Below, piece after piece: positions 10,088 to 18,308 of a stretch of 64,000 bases of DNA (its first letter is position 1; every line of letters begins with the position of its first letter). The stretch spans positions 434,001 to 498,000 of the forward strand of contig NZ_JAUSUK010000001.1 in assembly GCF_030813515.1 (NCBI RefSeq). Reading direction: 5' to 3'. The notes beneath the pieces were generated by a model that was not told the origin of the DNA, did no database searches, and saw nothing but the letters and a program-made list of their open reading frames with translations. Both the position numbers and the translations under genes were made by a program. Source of the DNA: Rhodopseudomonas julia (GTDB lineage Bacteria; Pseudomonadota; Alphaproteobacteria; Rhizobiales; Afifellaceae).

Positions 10088-10621
10088 ATCGTCGTCATGC
10101 GACGACATGAGCGTTGTGTTGGCAGCGCCCGGCCGTCCGCCGGACGGCATCCCGCCGGTGCTCCCACCGGTGTTTACGGCGCTTCGCACCGGCACCAGAT
10201 GCGGGCGCGTCATACGTGCCCAATTCTGGCGTTCCGCCTCCGGCTGGTACAGCACCTTCAGGAGCTCGACGCGTTCGATCCGATCGAGGTGATCGACGTC
10301 GACGCTCTCGCCTTCCTTGAGCCCGAGCAGCATCACGCCGCGGGGGGTGGCGATCGATTGATGCCCGACGCCCGGCACGTAATGGGCGGGGGTCACCAGG
10401 GTTCGTTCCTCCGGCGGCCGCTCGTCGACCCGCAATAGGATGCGCGAATCGATCGTTGCGACATCGGCAGGGAGATCCTCGGAGAAGACGAGCTGCGCCT
10501 CACGCAGCTTGCGTCGCAGTGCGGCCACGAGAAGCTCGTCGCTGCCGAGGCGGGCCTCGAGCAGGTTCTCGAGGATGGAGAAATCACGCGGAGTAACTTT
10601 GGGAAAAATCGCATCTGGCAT
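10067..10621 (-). CDS. Rnk-like GreA/GreB-domain protein (long tail)
   Basis: The 184-residue protein from the ATG at 10621 resembles Rnk, the Gre-factor homologue called regulator of nucleoside diphosphate kinase. It has a short N-terminal helical part (PRDFSILENLLEARL) and a C-terminal FKBP-like Gre domain at about 50-135, with ATPRGVMLLGLKEGESVDV. Rnk binds RNA polymerase but lacks the long catalytic coiled coil of GreA. The final 45 or so residues are an extra Gly/Pro/Ser-rich tail, unusual for the family. A second Rnk-like gene lies 132 bases upstream. An alternative start is at 10660. Confidence 0.75.
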   Translation of the reverse strand: MPDAIFPKVTPRDFSILENLLEARLGSDELLVAALRRKLREAQLVFSEDLPADVATIDSRILLRVDERPPEERTLVTPAHYVPGVGHQSIATPRGVMLLGLKEGESVDVDHLDRIERVELLKVLYQPEAERQNWARMTRPHLVPVRSAVNTGGSTGGMPSGGRPGAANTTLMSSHDDDPGPAAA

Positions 10622-10660
10622 GTCTGGTGTCCCGGTTATGTCGTTTCGTGAAGGACCCAC

Positions 10661-10688
10661 GGCCGGGCTGGCTGATGCCGGCCCGGCC
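10661..10688 (-). terminator. 8-bp GC stem hairpin between the two Rnk-like genes
   Basis: GGCCGGGC and GCCCGGCC are separated by 12 bases, downstream of the leftward gene that ends at 10754. It may be a terminator or processing hairpin; there is no T tract. Confidence 0.35.
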
Positions 10689-10753
10689 AGACGTGCAGAA
10701 TTTCAGAACCTCCGCTCCGCCGCAGGCGCGGACATCACGGCACAACATCGGGC

Positions 10754-11194
10754 TCACCCCTCGTCCGCGAGCTTGAGAACGGTCAGCGACAGGGCTCTCC
10801 CGTCCCGCGCCTCCCAGGGGATCGTCTGGCCTTCCGAAAGCCCGATGAGCGCGGCGCCGATCGGCGTCAGCACCGAGATGCGCGCCTGCGCAACGTCGGC
10901 CTCTTCGGGGTAAACGAGCTTGTAGGTGCGCTCGAAACCGTCGCTCGTGACAAAACTGACAGTGGACCCCATGCGCACCGTCTTGGCGGGGACCTTCGGC
11001 TGGGGGACGATCCGCGCCCGCTCCAGCTCGCTCAAGAGCTTTTCGCCGAGCTCGGCGAGTGGGCCCCCGAGACTGTTGGCAATCGCATAAAGGCGGGCAT
11101 GATCTTCGCTGCCGATGACGAGCCGCGGCAGAGTTTTGGGTTTCCGGACGACAGGCTTCCGGACAATCTGAGTTTTTTCGGCGATCTGAGACAT
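10754..11194 (-). CDS. rnk: Nucleoside diphosphate kinase regulator (Rnk-like)
   Basis: The 146-residue protein from the ATG at 11194 has a Rnk N-terminal helical region (about 20-60, PRLVIGSEDHARLYAIANSL) and a C-terminal GreA/GreB domain (about 75-140), including ISVLTPIGAALIGLSEGQTI. The hydrophobic ATPIG-like core is the Gre FKBP-fold signature. It is expected to bind in the RNA polymerase secondary channel region. An AAGGG ribosome site lies about 10 bases before the ATG. The frame is open to 11317, but that extension has Arg-rich non-coding composition. It is paralogous to the next gene downstream. Confidence 0.78.
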   Translation of the reverse strand: MSQIAEKTQIVRKPVVRKPKTLPRLVIGSEDHARLYAIANSLGGPLAELGEKLLSELERARIVPQPKVPAKTVRMGSTVSFVTSDGFERTYKLVYPEEADVAQARISVLTPIGAALIGLSEGQTIPWEARDGRALSLTVLKLADEG

Positions 11195-11550
11195 GGTTGC
11201 ACGACCCTTCGGCCGACGAGATTTCCCGCCGGACCACGCAAAACGAGTTTTGGGAAAACGCCTTCGCGCGGATCGTTCAGATCGCGGATCGTCCCGGTCG
11301 CAGAACGACCGGATCACAGATCATGCAGTTGATGGATCATGACAGATCGCTGCGCACCCCCGAAGCTCGGAAGGCGCAACGGCCGAGCTTCGGGCTACAG
11401 TCCCGTGACGGGCTGGCCTTGGAGCATTCGCAGAATGGAAAGAAGCGCTCGGATCATGATGCCCTCAGGCTATGCCTTCCGCCCCCAAAGTCAAGCGAGC
11501 GGGCCGACGCCAGGAAACGCCCCGGCAGGCTGACCACGCCGTACCTGATA
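11195..11550. other. Intergenic region, no gene seen
   Basis: About 360 bases lie between the divergent rnk-like gene and the toxin gene. Reading frames here have the composition of out-of-frame DNA. The rnk-like promoter should lie here. Confidence 0.4.
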
Positions 11551-11591
11551 ACTCCAGTTGGCAATTCCAACCCTGTGCACTAGAGTTGGCA
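11551..11591 (+). promoter_or_regulatory. Candidate operator of the toxin-antitoxin operon
   Basis: Immediately before the toxin ATG lies the near-perfect inverted repeat GTTGGCAATTCCAAC (11557-11571). A direct repeat of its left half also occurs: ACTCCAGTTGGCA at 11551 and ACTAGAGTTGGCA at 11579, 28 bases apart. Autoregulation by an antitoxin or toxin-antitoxin complex at such repeats is usual for type II systems. The assignment is an inference from position and symmetry. Confidence 0.55.
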
Positions 11592-11592
11592 T

Positions 11593-11895
11593 ATGAAGCT
11601 GCTCATCCGCTCTTCCATTTTCGACGACTGGCTCGCCGGGCTCAAGGATCGAGCCGCCGTGCAACGCATCACCGCAAGGCTGGACCGACTTGCCTTCGGA
11701 AATCCGGGAGATGTTGAACCCGTTGGCGAGGGGGTCTCCGAGCTCAGACTGCATTTTGGGCCGGGCTATCGCGTCTACTTCATGCAGCGCGGGGAGATCG
11801 TGATCGTGCTCCTGTGTGGCGGGGACAAGAGCACGCAACGCAAGGACATCAAACGCGCCAAGGACTTGGCTGCGTCTTGGAAGGATCAGACATGA
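11593..11895 (+). CDS. Type II toxin, RelE/ParE superfamily (addiction module killer)
   Basis: This is a 100-residue toxin of the COG3657 'addiction module killer protein' branch of RelE/ParE. It shows the family core GVSELRLHFGPGYRVYF and IVIVLLCGGDKSTQRKDIKRA, with the basic residues that in relatives contact mRNA. It is probably a ribosome-dependent or free mRNA interferase, or a gyrase poison if ParE-like; sequence alone does not decide. The stop overlaps the antitoxin start (ATGA), with the toxin first as in higBA operons. Confidence 0.88.
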   Translation: MKLLIRSSIFDDWLAGLKDRAAVQRITARLDRLAFGNPGDVEPVGEGVSELRLHFGPGYRVYFMQRGEIVIVLLCGGDKSTQRKDIKRAKDLAASWKDQT

Positions 11896-12236
11896 CCGAG
11901 GTCACGTTCAGCCGATACGATTCCGCCGATTACCTCGAAAGCGAAGAGGACATCGCCGGATACCTCGAAGCCGTCATGGACGAAGGCGGCGACGATCCGG
12001 CCTTCGTCGCGCATGCTCTCGGCGTCGTCGCGCGCGCCCGCAATATGAGCCAGCTCGCGCGCGACACCGGCATCAGCCGCGAAGGCCTGAACAAGGCTCT
12101 CTCGGGGGAAGGCAACCCGACGCTCGACACCATCCTGAAGGTCGCCAAAGCGCTCGGCCTGCGGCTCAGCTTTCAGCCCCGCAAGGCGCCGGCCGACAAG
12201 GCGCCACGGGAGCTGACGACGGCAGGTGAGGAATAA
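11892..12236 (+). CDS. HigA-type antitoxin (addiction module antidote)
   Basis: The 114-residue protein has a Cro/C1-type HTH at about 50-100 (MSQLARDTGISREGLNKALSG, TLDTILKVAKALGL). The N-terminal part (about 1-45) contains YDSADYLESEEDIAGYLEA, typical of the antidote partner of COG3657 toxins. It neutralises the toxin and probably represses the operon through the repeats before 11593. The start is the ATG inside the toxin's stop region. The last 15 residues form a charged, likely disordered tail. Confidence 0.88.
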   Translation: MTEVTFSRYDSADYLESEEDIAGYLEAVMDEGGDDPAFVAHALGVVARARNMSQLARDTGISREGLNKALSGEGNPTLDTILKVAKALGLRLSFQPRKAPADKAPRELTTAGEE

Positions 12237-12499
12237 ATTCCGCAGGACACTTATCTCCCATGAAGGACCGTGCCTCGTCCAGCCACGTCGGAGGCCGCCG
12301 AGAAACCTCGCCGCCCTCGGTGCAAGAGAAGTCTCATGATTTTCAGAGACGCTCGCACGCCGTCGCCGTCAGGCTGCCCAGAGCGTCACGCGAAGCCTCG
12401 CAGCCCCCAAAACCTTGCCGCAGCGACGTCTCCCCCTAGCTCCGCTGTATCTCCCGCGGACGTCGTTTCGCCCGCCATCCGCCAAAGCACGACCCCGCC

Positions 12500-13747
12500 A
12501 TGCCCCCTTCGCCCCAGCCGTCGGCCGCGACCCCAGCCGGTGCCGCCTCCCCTTCGATCACATCGCCCGAGCGCCCTTTGCCGCTCTTCGCCCTGATGGC
12601 GGCGGTTCTCGTCGTCTTCGCCACGGCCAATGCGCCGGTGCCGATCTATCCGATCTGGCAGCATGCGATGGGGTTCGCGCCCGGCACGATCGGCGTCATC
12701 TTCGTCTTCTACAATCTCGGCGTCTTGATCGCGCTGTTGTGCTGCGGGCGGCTGTCCGACCTCTACGGCCCGCGCCTCGTGCTTCTGCCGGCGCTCGTGC
12801 TTGCGGTGGCGGCCGCGCTTCTCTTTGCCTTCGCGCCCAATGTCGCGGTGTTGTGCGTCGCGCGCTTTTTGATCGGGCTTGCCTCCGGCGGCTGCGTCAG
12901 TGCCGGAACGGCGGCCATTCTCCTCGCCGGGCGCCGACGCGGCATCGGCCATATCTCGCTCTACGCCACTCTGTCGGTCGTTCTCGGCTTCGGCCTCGGC
13001 CCCTTGACGGCCGGCGTGCTCGCAAGCTTCGCCCCCGCCCCGAGCCGCCTCGTCTTTTTCCTGCTCGCCTGCCTTCTCGCGACACTCCTTCTCATCCTCA
13101 CCCGAAGCTTACCGCCGCTCCGGCAACCGTCTCAGAGCGTGCGCATATGGCAATTGCCGCGCCTGCCGGCCGACAACCGCCCCATCCTTTTGACGGCAAT
13201 CGTCATTTTTGCCGGACCTTTCGCGCTCTCCGCGCTCTTCATCTCGCTCGCGCCCTCCATGATCGCCGAGCTTCTCCACAATGGAAGCCCGATCGTCGCC
13301 GGGGCCGCCGCCTTCCTGGTCTTTGCCTCAGGCGGTGCGGGCGGCGTCTTTGCACGCAAATTGACGGTGTGGCGCTCCGCCTGGCTCAGCCTGGCGCTGG
13401 CGCTTTCAAGCCTCGCTCTCGTGCTCTTGAGCGAACTTTCCGTGTCGCTGCCGCTCTTCGCACTCGCCGCGGCGGCGGCCGGCATCGCTCAGAGCGTCGG
13501 GCAATATACGGGCGTGCAACTCGTCAATCGGCACACGCCGGAAGAAATCCTCGGCTCCGTCAACGCCACCTTCTTCCTCGGCGGCTACGGCACGGCAGGG
13601 CTCGCCGTTCTGTCGATGGGCTTTGCGTCGAACGCCTTCGGCCTCTTTGCCGGCAGCCTCGTCTTCAGCGCGGTCTGCCTCGTCATGTTCATGGCCGCCA
13701 TCTTCGGCGTCGCCACGACACGGCTTATGCCGGCGGTGCAGCGCTAG
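12500..13747 (+). CDS. MFS transporter
   Basis: The 415-residue protein has about 12 membrane helices after a 30-residue Pro/Ser/Ala-rich N-terminus. Motif A between helices 2 and 3 is GRLSDLYGPRLV, and helix 1 contains VFATANAPVPIYPIW, seen in drug- or sugar-exporter-like MFS proteins. It probably exports a small molecule across the inner membrane; the substrate is unknown. The 263-base gap upstream holds no recognisable gene. The next gene is convergent. Confidence 0.85.
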   Translation: MPPSPQPSAATPAGAASPSITSPERPLPLFALMAAVLVVFATANAPVPIYPIWQHAMGFAPGTIGVIFVFYNLGVLIALLCCGRLSDLYGPRLVLLPALVLAVAAALLFAFAPNVAVLCVARFLIGLASGGCVSAGTAAILLAGRRRGIGHISLYATLSVVLGFGLGPLTAGVLASFAPAPSRLVFFLLACLLATLLLILTRSLPPLRQPSQSVRIWQLPRLPADNRPILLTAIVIFAGPFALSALFISLAPSMIAELLHNGSPIVAGAAAFLVFASGGAGGVFARKLTVWRSAWLSLALALSSLALVLLSELSVSLPLFALAAAAAGIAQSVGQYTGVQLVNRHTPEEILGSVNATFFLGGYGTAGLAVLSMGFASNAFGLFAGSLVFSAVCLVMFMAAIFGVATTRLMPAVQR

Positions 13748-13770
13748 CGCCTTCAGGCCGCAAGGACGGT

Positions 13771-13795
13771 CCGGCCCGGATCGCCTCCGGGCCGG
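13771..13795. terminator. 10-bp stem hairpin between convergent MFS and Sel1 genes
   Basis: CCGGCCCGGA, loop TCGCC, then TCCGGGCCGG. It is a perfect inverted repeat placed 24 bases after the MFS stop and 27 bases after the leftward Sel1 gene's stop. It is a likely bidirectional terminator without a T tract. Confidence 0.5.
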
Positions 13796-13821
13796 CACCT
13801 TATCGTTTCAGCCGCATCGTC

Positions 13822-15972
13822 TCAGCCGCGCAGTTCCTGATAGCGGCGCAAGGCCGCCTGCGTCCCGCGCCCCAGAATGCCGTCGATCGGGCCGTTATAA
13901 AGCCCCTTGTCCTGCAGCCGCTCCTGCACGGCGCGCCGGAAGGCGGCCGGCTGGCCGCGGGCATTGTCGTCGATCAGGAGCCTTTCGGCCCTGTCTTCGC
14001 CCTGCGCCAGCGCTTCCAGCATCAGATTGGCGGCGCGCATCGGGTCCGCCGCAACGCCATTGCCGCCCTGCATGTACATGAAGCCGAGATTGGCGAGCGC
14101 GACGGCATTGCCCTGGTCGGCTGCCTTCTGCAGCCATGACACGGCCTTCTCGTCGTCCTGCGGCAGGCCGTTGCCGTCGCGGTAGAGCACGCCGAGATTG
14201 TTCTGGGCGGAATCCTCGCCGGCAAGCGCGGCCTTGCGGTACCAGCGTGCCGCCTGGACCATGTCTTTCTCCACGCCCTCGCCGCGCTCATAGGCAAGGC
14301 CGAGCTCGTTCTGCGCCGCCGCATTGCCGGCATCGGCCGCCCGCCGCAGCCAGGTGAGCGCCAGCTTCGGATCTTTTTCCACGCCGCGGCCGTCGCGGTA
14401 GAGGCCGGCGAGTTCGCTTTGCGAATCCGTGTCGCCCGCTTCCGCCGCACGCGACAGCCACAGGGCGCCCGTCACCGGGTCCTGTGCCACGCCGCGGCCG
14501 TAGAGATAGGCAAGGCCCAGATTGTGCTGCGCCGTGCGATTGCCCTTCTCGGCCGCCTGCCGGTAGTAGGTCGCCGCTTTGACGTCGTCCTGTTCGACGA
14601 CGCGGCCGGTCTCGTAAAGCCAGCCCATCTCGTTGAGCGCGAAGGCATCGCCCTGTTCGGCGGCGAGGCGATACCATTTCGCGGCCTCGTCCCAATTCTC
14701 CTCGACGCCCTCGCCGTTCCGATATTTCGTGCCGAGATAGCGCTGCGCCAGCGCGTCGCCCGCCTCTGCCGCACGGCGGTACCAGGTGATCGCCTCCGCA
14801 TCGTCTTCCGGCACCCCCTCGCCGAAATCGTACATCGTACCGATCAGCGTCCAGGCATGGGCGTAATCGGCATCGGCCGCCTTGCGGTAATGCTCCATCG
14901 CCTCGTCGTCGCGCCCGGCCTTGTCGAGCGCATAGCCGAGCTGAAACTCAAGTCGCGGCTCATCGGGATTGGCGGCGATCGCCGCCTCGCAGGCCTCGAT
15001 CGCGCGCGGCGCGTCGAGGATGGCAAACGGCACGCCCGGCACGTCGGCCGGCCTTTCGGGATCTTCCGGAGAGGCGGCCAGCGTATCGCAGGCAAGCGCC
15101 AGGAAGGGCGCCTGCTTCTCCGCAGCGGCTGCGGCCCCCTTGCGGGTTTCTTCCTCGAGCTTCTTCTGCATCTCCGAGATGCGGCTTTCGGCGTCGCGCG
15201 CGACGCGCGCCACCTCGTCTGCCGCCACTTGGCGCTGGTCGATCTCCGTGCGCGCCACGTCGCTCAGGCTGCAATCGGGAAAATCTTTCACATAGGCTTG
15301 AAGCGCTTTCGTCCCATTCTCGCCGATCGCCTTGGCGAAGGCCTCTTCTGCGCCCAGGCAGGCCGCATCGGCGCTCTCGCCCTCGCCCGGCGCCGCAGCT
15401 TCAGCCGCTGAGGGGCTTCCGTCTGTCGCGCCGTCATCTGGCGCGCCGTCATCTGTCGCACGTTCACCTGGCGCGCTGTCATCTGGCGCGCTGTCACCTG
15501 GCGCCCTGTCACCTGGCATCGGCGCGTCCCCCGCCATCGGGGCGTCGGCATCGGCCGGAGCGTCTTCCGCCCTCATCTCGCCTGGCGCGCTCTCTGCCCC
15601 CTCTGAGGCCTCGCTTTCTGAGGCTTCGCCCTCGGGCGCCTCGCTTCTCGCGCCGTCGGCGGCAGCTTTGTCCGCCTCGGCGGGAGCCGCTCCATCGGCC
15701 CCGTCGCCGGCTCCACCACGATCCGTGTCAGCGGCCTTTTCAGGCGCCGTTTCGTCGCCCGCATCCTGCGTCTCGTCCGCCGGCGTGACGGGATTTTCGG
15801 CCTGCGCCAGTCTCAGAACGGGAGCCTTCACGGCGGTCGGGGGCGCGCCGAGACGCTCGCCGGCGAGGCGCGGCGCTGCACTTAAAACCCCTGTAAATTC
15901 AGATGCTTGTGTCGTTCCAGCAAAGCACACGGAAGCAAGGAGTGCTCCCAGGACGTGGAATTTCTGCGCCAT
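13822..15972 (-). CDS. Sel1-repeat protein with acidic linker and peptidoglycan-binding end
   Basis: The 716-residue exported protein starts with a signal peptide (residues 1-23, ending at TQASEF). An Ala/Glu/Asp-rich low-complexity linker follows (about 60-205), then a Cys-containing segment and a short coiled coil (about 240-285). At least seven Sel1 repeats come next (about 345-640; repeats such as ALNEMGWLYETGRVVEQDD). A peptidoglycan_binding_1 module closes the chain (NGPIDGILGRGTQAALRRYQ). Similar proteins act as periplasmic scaffolds in envelope processes (compare ExoR and PodJ-like proteins), but a specific role cannot be assigned. It is divergent from sodB. Confidence 0.85.
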   Translation of the reverse strand: MAQKFHVLGALLASVCFAGTTQASEFTGVLSAAPRLAGERLGAPPTAVKAPVLRLAQAENPVTPADETQDAGDETAPEKAADTDRGGAGDGADGAAPAEADKAAADGARSEAPEGEASESEASEGAESAPGEMRAEDAPADADAPMAGDAPMPGDRAPGDSAPDDSAPGERATDDGAPDDGATDGSPSAAEAAAPGEGESADAACLGAEEAFAKAIGENGTKALQAYVKDFPDCSLSDVARTEIDQRQVAADEVARVARDAESRISEMQKKLEEETRKGAAAAAEKQAPFLALACDTLAASPEDPERPADVPGVPFAILDAPRAIEACEAAIAANPDEPRLEFQLGYALDKAGRDDEAMEHYRKAADADYAHAWTLIGTMYDFGEGVPEDDAEAITWYRRAAEAGDALAQRYLGTKYRNGEGVEENWDEAAKWYRLAAEQGDAFALNEMGWLYETGRVVEQDDVKAATYYRQAAEKGNRTAQHNLGLAYLYGRGVAQDPVTGALWLSRAAEAGDTDSQSELAGLYRDGRGVEKDPKLALTWLRRAADAGNAAAQNELGLAYERGEGVEKDMVQAARWYRKAALAGEDSAQNNLGVLYRDGNGLPQDDEKAVSWLQKAADQGNAVALANLGFMYMQGGNGVAADPMRAANLMLEALAQGEDRAERLLIDDNARGQPAAFRRAVQERLQDKGLYNGPIDGILGRGTQAALRRYQELRG
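15421..15520 (-). repeat. 15-bp tandem repeats inside the Sel1 gene
   Basis: Roughly seven copies of a 15-base unit of the form TCACCTGGCGCGCTG are found, with small substitutions. On the coding strand they give the five-residue repeat APGDS/APDDS/ATDDG of the acidic linker. Such repeats change copy number by slippage without breaking the frame. Confidence 0.8.
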
Positions 15973-16196
15973 ATCCGATTCGTTTCCCTCGGCCGCTCGA
16001 TGGTGTGCGGGACGTTAGCGATGCGGCCCTGCCGGGACAAGCGGCCCAAAGAGCGACAGCCGGAGCCATCCGGGGCCTTCCGTTGCGGAAAGCCGTTGCC
16101 AAAGAGGCCATCGCACTTATGTAGCCTGGAACCGGCCCCGGGCCGGTCGTGTTGACTACGCACCCGACTGCAATTTCAAGACAAGGAGATGGATCG

Positions 16197-16796
16197 ATGG
16201 CATTCACCCTGCCGGACCTGCCCTATTCCTACGACGCACTCGCCCCGCATATGTCGGCCGAGACGCTCGAATATCATCACGATAAGCACCACAACGCTTA
16301 TTGCACGACGATGAACGACCTCATCAAAGGCACCGAATACGAGAACATGGACCTTGAGGAGATCGTCAAGAAGAGCCACACCGACAACCCGAAGCTCTTC
16401 AACCAGGCCGGGCAGTTCTACAACCACATCCATTTCTGGAAGTGGATGAAGGCCGGCGGCGGCGGCACCTCTCTGCCGGGCGGTCTCGCCTCGCAGATCC
16501 AGTCCGACCTCGGCTCCTTCGACGAGTTCCGGTCCAAGTTCATCGATGCCGGCAAGGGCCAGTTCGGCTCCGGCTGGGCGTGGCTCGCCATGAAGGACGG
16601 CAAGCTCTCCGTCATGAACACGCCGAACGGCGAGAACCCGCTCGTCCACGGCGCCACGCCGCTGCTGGGCGTCGATGTGTGGGAGCATTCCTATTACATC
16701 GACTACCGCAACGCGCGGCCGAAATACCTCGAGGCCTGGTTCGACAACCTCGTCAACTGGGACTACGTCGCCGAGCTCTACGAAGCCGCGAAATAA
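16197..16796 (+). CDS. sodB: Superoxide dismutase [Fe]
   Basis: The 199-residue protein is of full family length. Metal ligands are His27 (YHHDKHH), His77 (YNHIHFW), Asp160 and His164 (DVWEHSYY). The signature and FeSOD-like local sequence favour iron, although Fe/Mn preference is not certain from sequence. It converts superoxide to peroxide in the cytoplasm. The ATG at 16197 is preceded by AAGGAG at 16183. A strong terminator follows about 130 bases after the stop. Confidence 0.95.
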   Translation: MAFTLPDLPYSYDALAPHMSAETLEYHHDKHHNAYCTTMNDLIKGTEYENMDLEEIVKKSHTDNPKLFNQAGQFYNHIHFWKWMKAGGGGTSLPGGLASQIQSDLGSFDEFRSKFIDAGKGQFGSGWAWLAMKDGKLSVMNTPNGENPLVHGATPLLGVDVWEHSYYIDYRNARPKYLEAWFDNLVNWDYVAELYEAAK

Positions 16797-16925
16797 GCTT
16801 TTCGGAAGCCGCGAAGTTAGCTTTTCGGTTGAAGACGCAGGCGGCGCACTAAGCTCAGGCCGAAAACGCCGCCGGCGCGACCACCTCAAGCTCTCGACAG
16901 CTTCCAAGCTCCTTGCGGGAGCTCC

Positions 16926-16954
16926 GCCCCGGCCCCTGTGGCCGGGGCTTTTTT
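16926..16954 (+). terminator. Rho-independent terminator downstream of sodB
   Basis: The 9-bp stem GCCCCGGCC/GGCCGGGGC with a CCTGT loop is followed directly by six T residues. This is the most convincing intrinsic terminator in the window and fits the end of the sodB transcript. Confidence 0.85.
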
Positions 16955-17171
16955 GTGGGGGCGCGAGGTTGGTGCGGTCGTCATACGTCCGCTGCACACG
17001 TGGGCACGTTCGTCGTGGGCTTCTGAAAATTCACATGCGTCTATTCGAGCCGATCGGAAAAGGGATGGAAAATAGACATCCCGCTTCCCATCAGCAGTCT
17101 GAAAAGGGAGCTCTAGGGTTAGAAACGCGGGGACCGTAGCTGAGGCGCCGCAATCACGAGACAACTATCAT

Positions 17172-18098
17172 TTACTTCGCCATCATCGCTGCTCGGCGCC
17201 TCGCCACCACGCTTTCGAGGTGCCGCGGCTGTGGATCGCGACCGAAGCGGTCCTTGACGAAACGAAGTTGGCTTGCGTCGGCGCCCCATACATATCGCTT
17301 CGCACCCTCTACCACCTGGCGGTTCACCTCGTTCACGAGCCCAACCGGATTGCCCAATCGTACCTGATCGATGAAGGCGACGTCATTGGCGCCGATCCAT
17401 AGCAGCCTGGGTCCAAGCGGAAGAATCACATGCCCATCCTCATCGTTAAGTGCCGTGCAGATAACGGGTCTGTCGGAAGTCAGAAGAGTTGGCGCATCTG
17501 GCACCGTCTGAATCACCCACCAGTGCATTTCGTTCAACGTCGCGCCTACGACCTCATGATCGATCAGCATACATAAGATCTCGAATTGCTGACGTTCCCT
17601 CTCGGCCAATGGAAGACCGGTCAGGTATTCCGACAAGGTATCAGGATCACCAGGATCGCGGCGTGCTTGGTAACGACTTTCAGATTCAGCATCAGTAAAA
17701 ATAAAGTAGTCCTGCCATAACTCCCTGAACATGGCGATATCCTCCGGGCAGCGCAGGAGAAGCGACATGACGAAACGGCTCCATGCTGACCGGTTACTGG
17801 TCTCGCATGGCGCAATTGTGCCGTCACTCTTCAGACGAACCAAGGCCCTGGATGCAAAGTTGTCGACGGCGCTGAAGAATTCCGTCTCCACCTGCTGCGC
17901 CAGAGCGGGTTCGTACCCCTTAAGCTCATAAAGCCGCTTCTCGTAGCCAGTGCTCTCAGCAGTTTTTTCTTCGATTACGACCTTACGCTGATAAGGATTT
18001 GAATACTCCGTCAGCTTTCCCGTGACATCGCTCTGCCATCCTCGCAAGTAGAAGGCAGGAATGAAGTGATGCTTGGTGGGTGGGTTCGTTGGCACCAC
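17172..18098 (-). CDS. DUF4238 domain-containing protein
   Basis: The 309-residue protein (from the first GTG of a GTGGTG pair) has the DUF4238 N-terminal signature KHHFIPAFYLRGW and a later VIQTVPDAPTLLTSDRPVI stretch (about 210-230), where the family has its TSDxP motif. The function is not established; members are scattered and often lie in accessory or defence-rich regions. No signal peptide or membrane segment is seen. The DNA is clearly less GC-rich than its neighbours, suggesting transfer. The frame is open to an ATG at 18146, but those extra residues (MTCRAVMCCRS) look non-coding. Confidence 0.8.
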   Translation of the reverse strand: MVPTNPPTKHHFIPAFYLRGWQSDVTGKLTEYSNPYQRKVVIEEKTAESTGYEKRLYELKGYEPALAQQVETEFFSAVDNFASRALVRLKSDGTIAPCETSNRSAWSRFVMSLLLRCPEDIAMFRELWQDYFIFTDAESESRYQARRDPGDPDTLSEYLTGLPLAERERQQFEILCMLIDHEVVGATLNEMHWWVIQTVPDAPTLLTSDRPVICTALNDEDGHVILPLGPRLLWIGANDVAFIDQVRLGNPVGLVNEVNRQVVEGAKRYVWGADASQLRFVKDRFGRDPQPRHLESVVARRRAAMMAK

Positions 18099-18308
18099 GC
18101 CTAATATTACACCTGATCTGCAGCACATGACAGCCCGACAGGTCATAGGATACTGAACTATATGAATACAGGCAGCCTAGACCGGGATCGAACAAACGTC
18201 CGGTCGCGCATTGGTGCGCGGCGCCGGGTCAGACACCCGCTGTTTGATGGACCTTATCAGCCTTCGCGCCAGCGCCCTTGCGCTCGTCCCCACTTAGTCG
18301 CCAAATCC

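Noticed and set aside
18170-18300. tRNA fragment suggested by a GTTCGATCCCG stretch on the minus strand
   Set aside because: The flanking bases do not form a T-stem and no acceptor or anticodon arm can be built.
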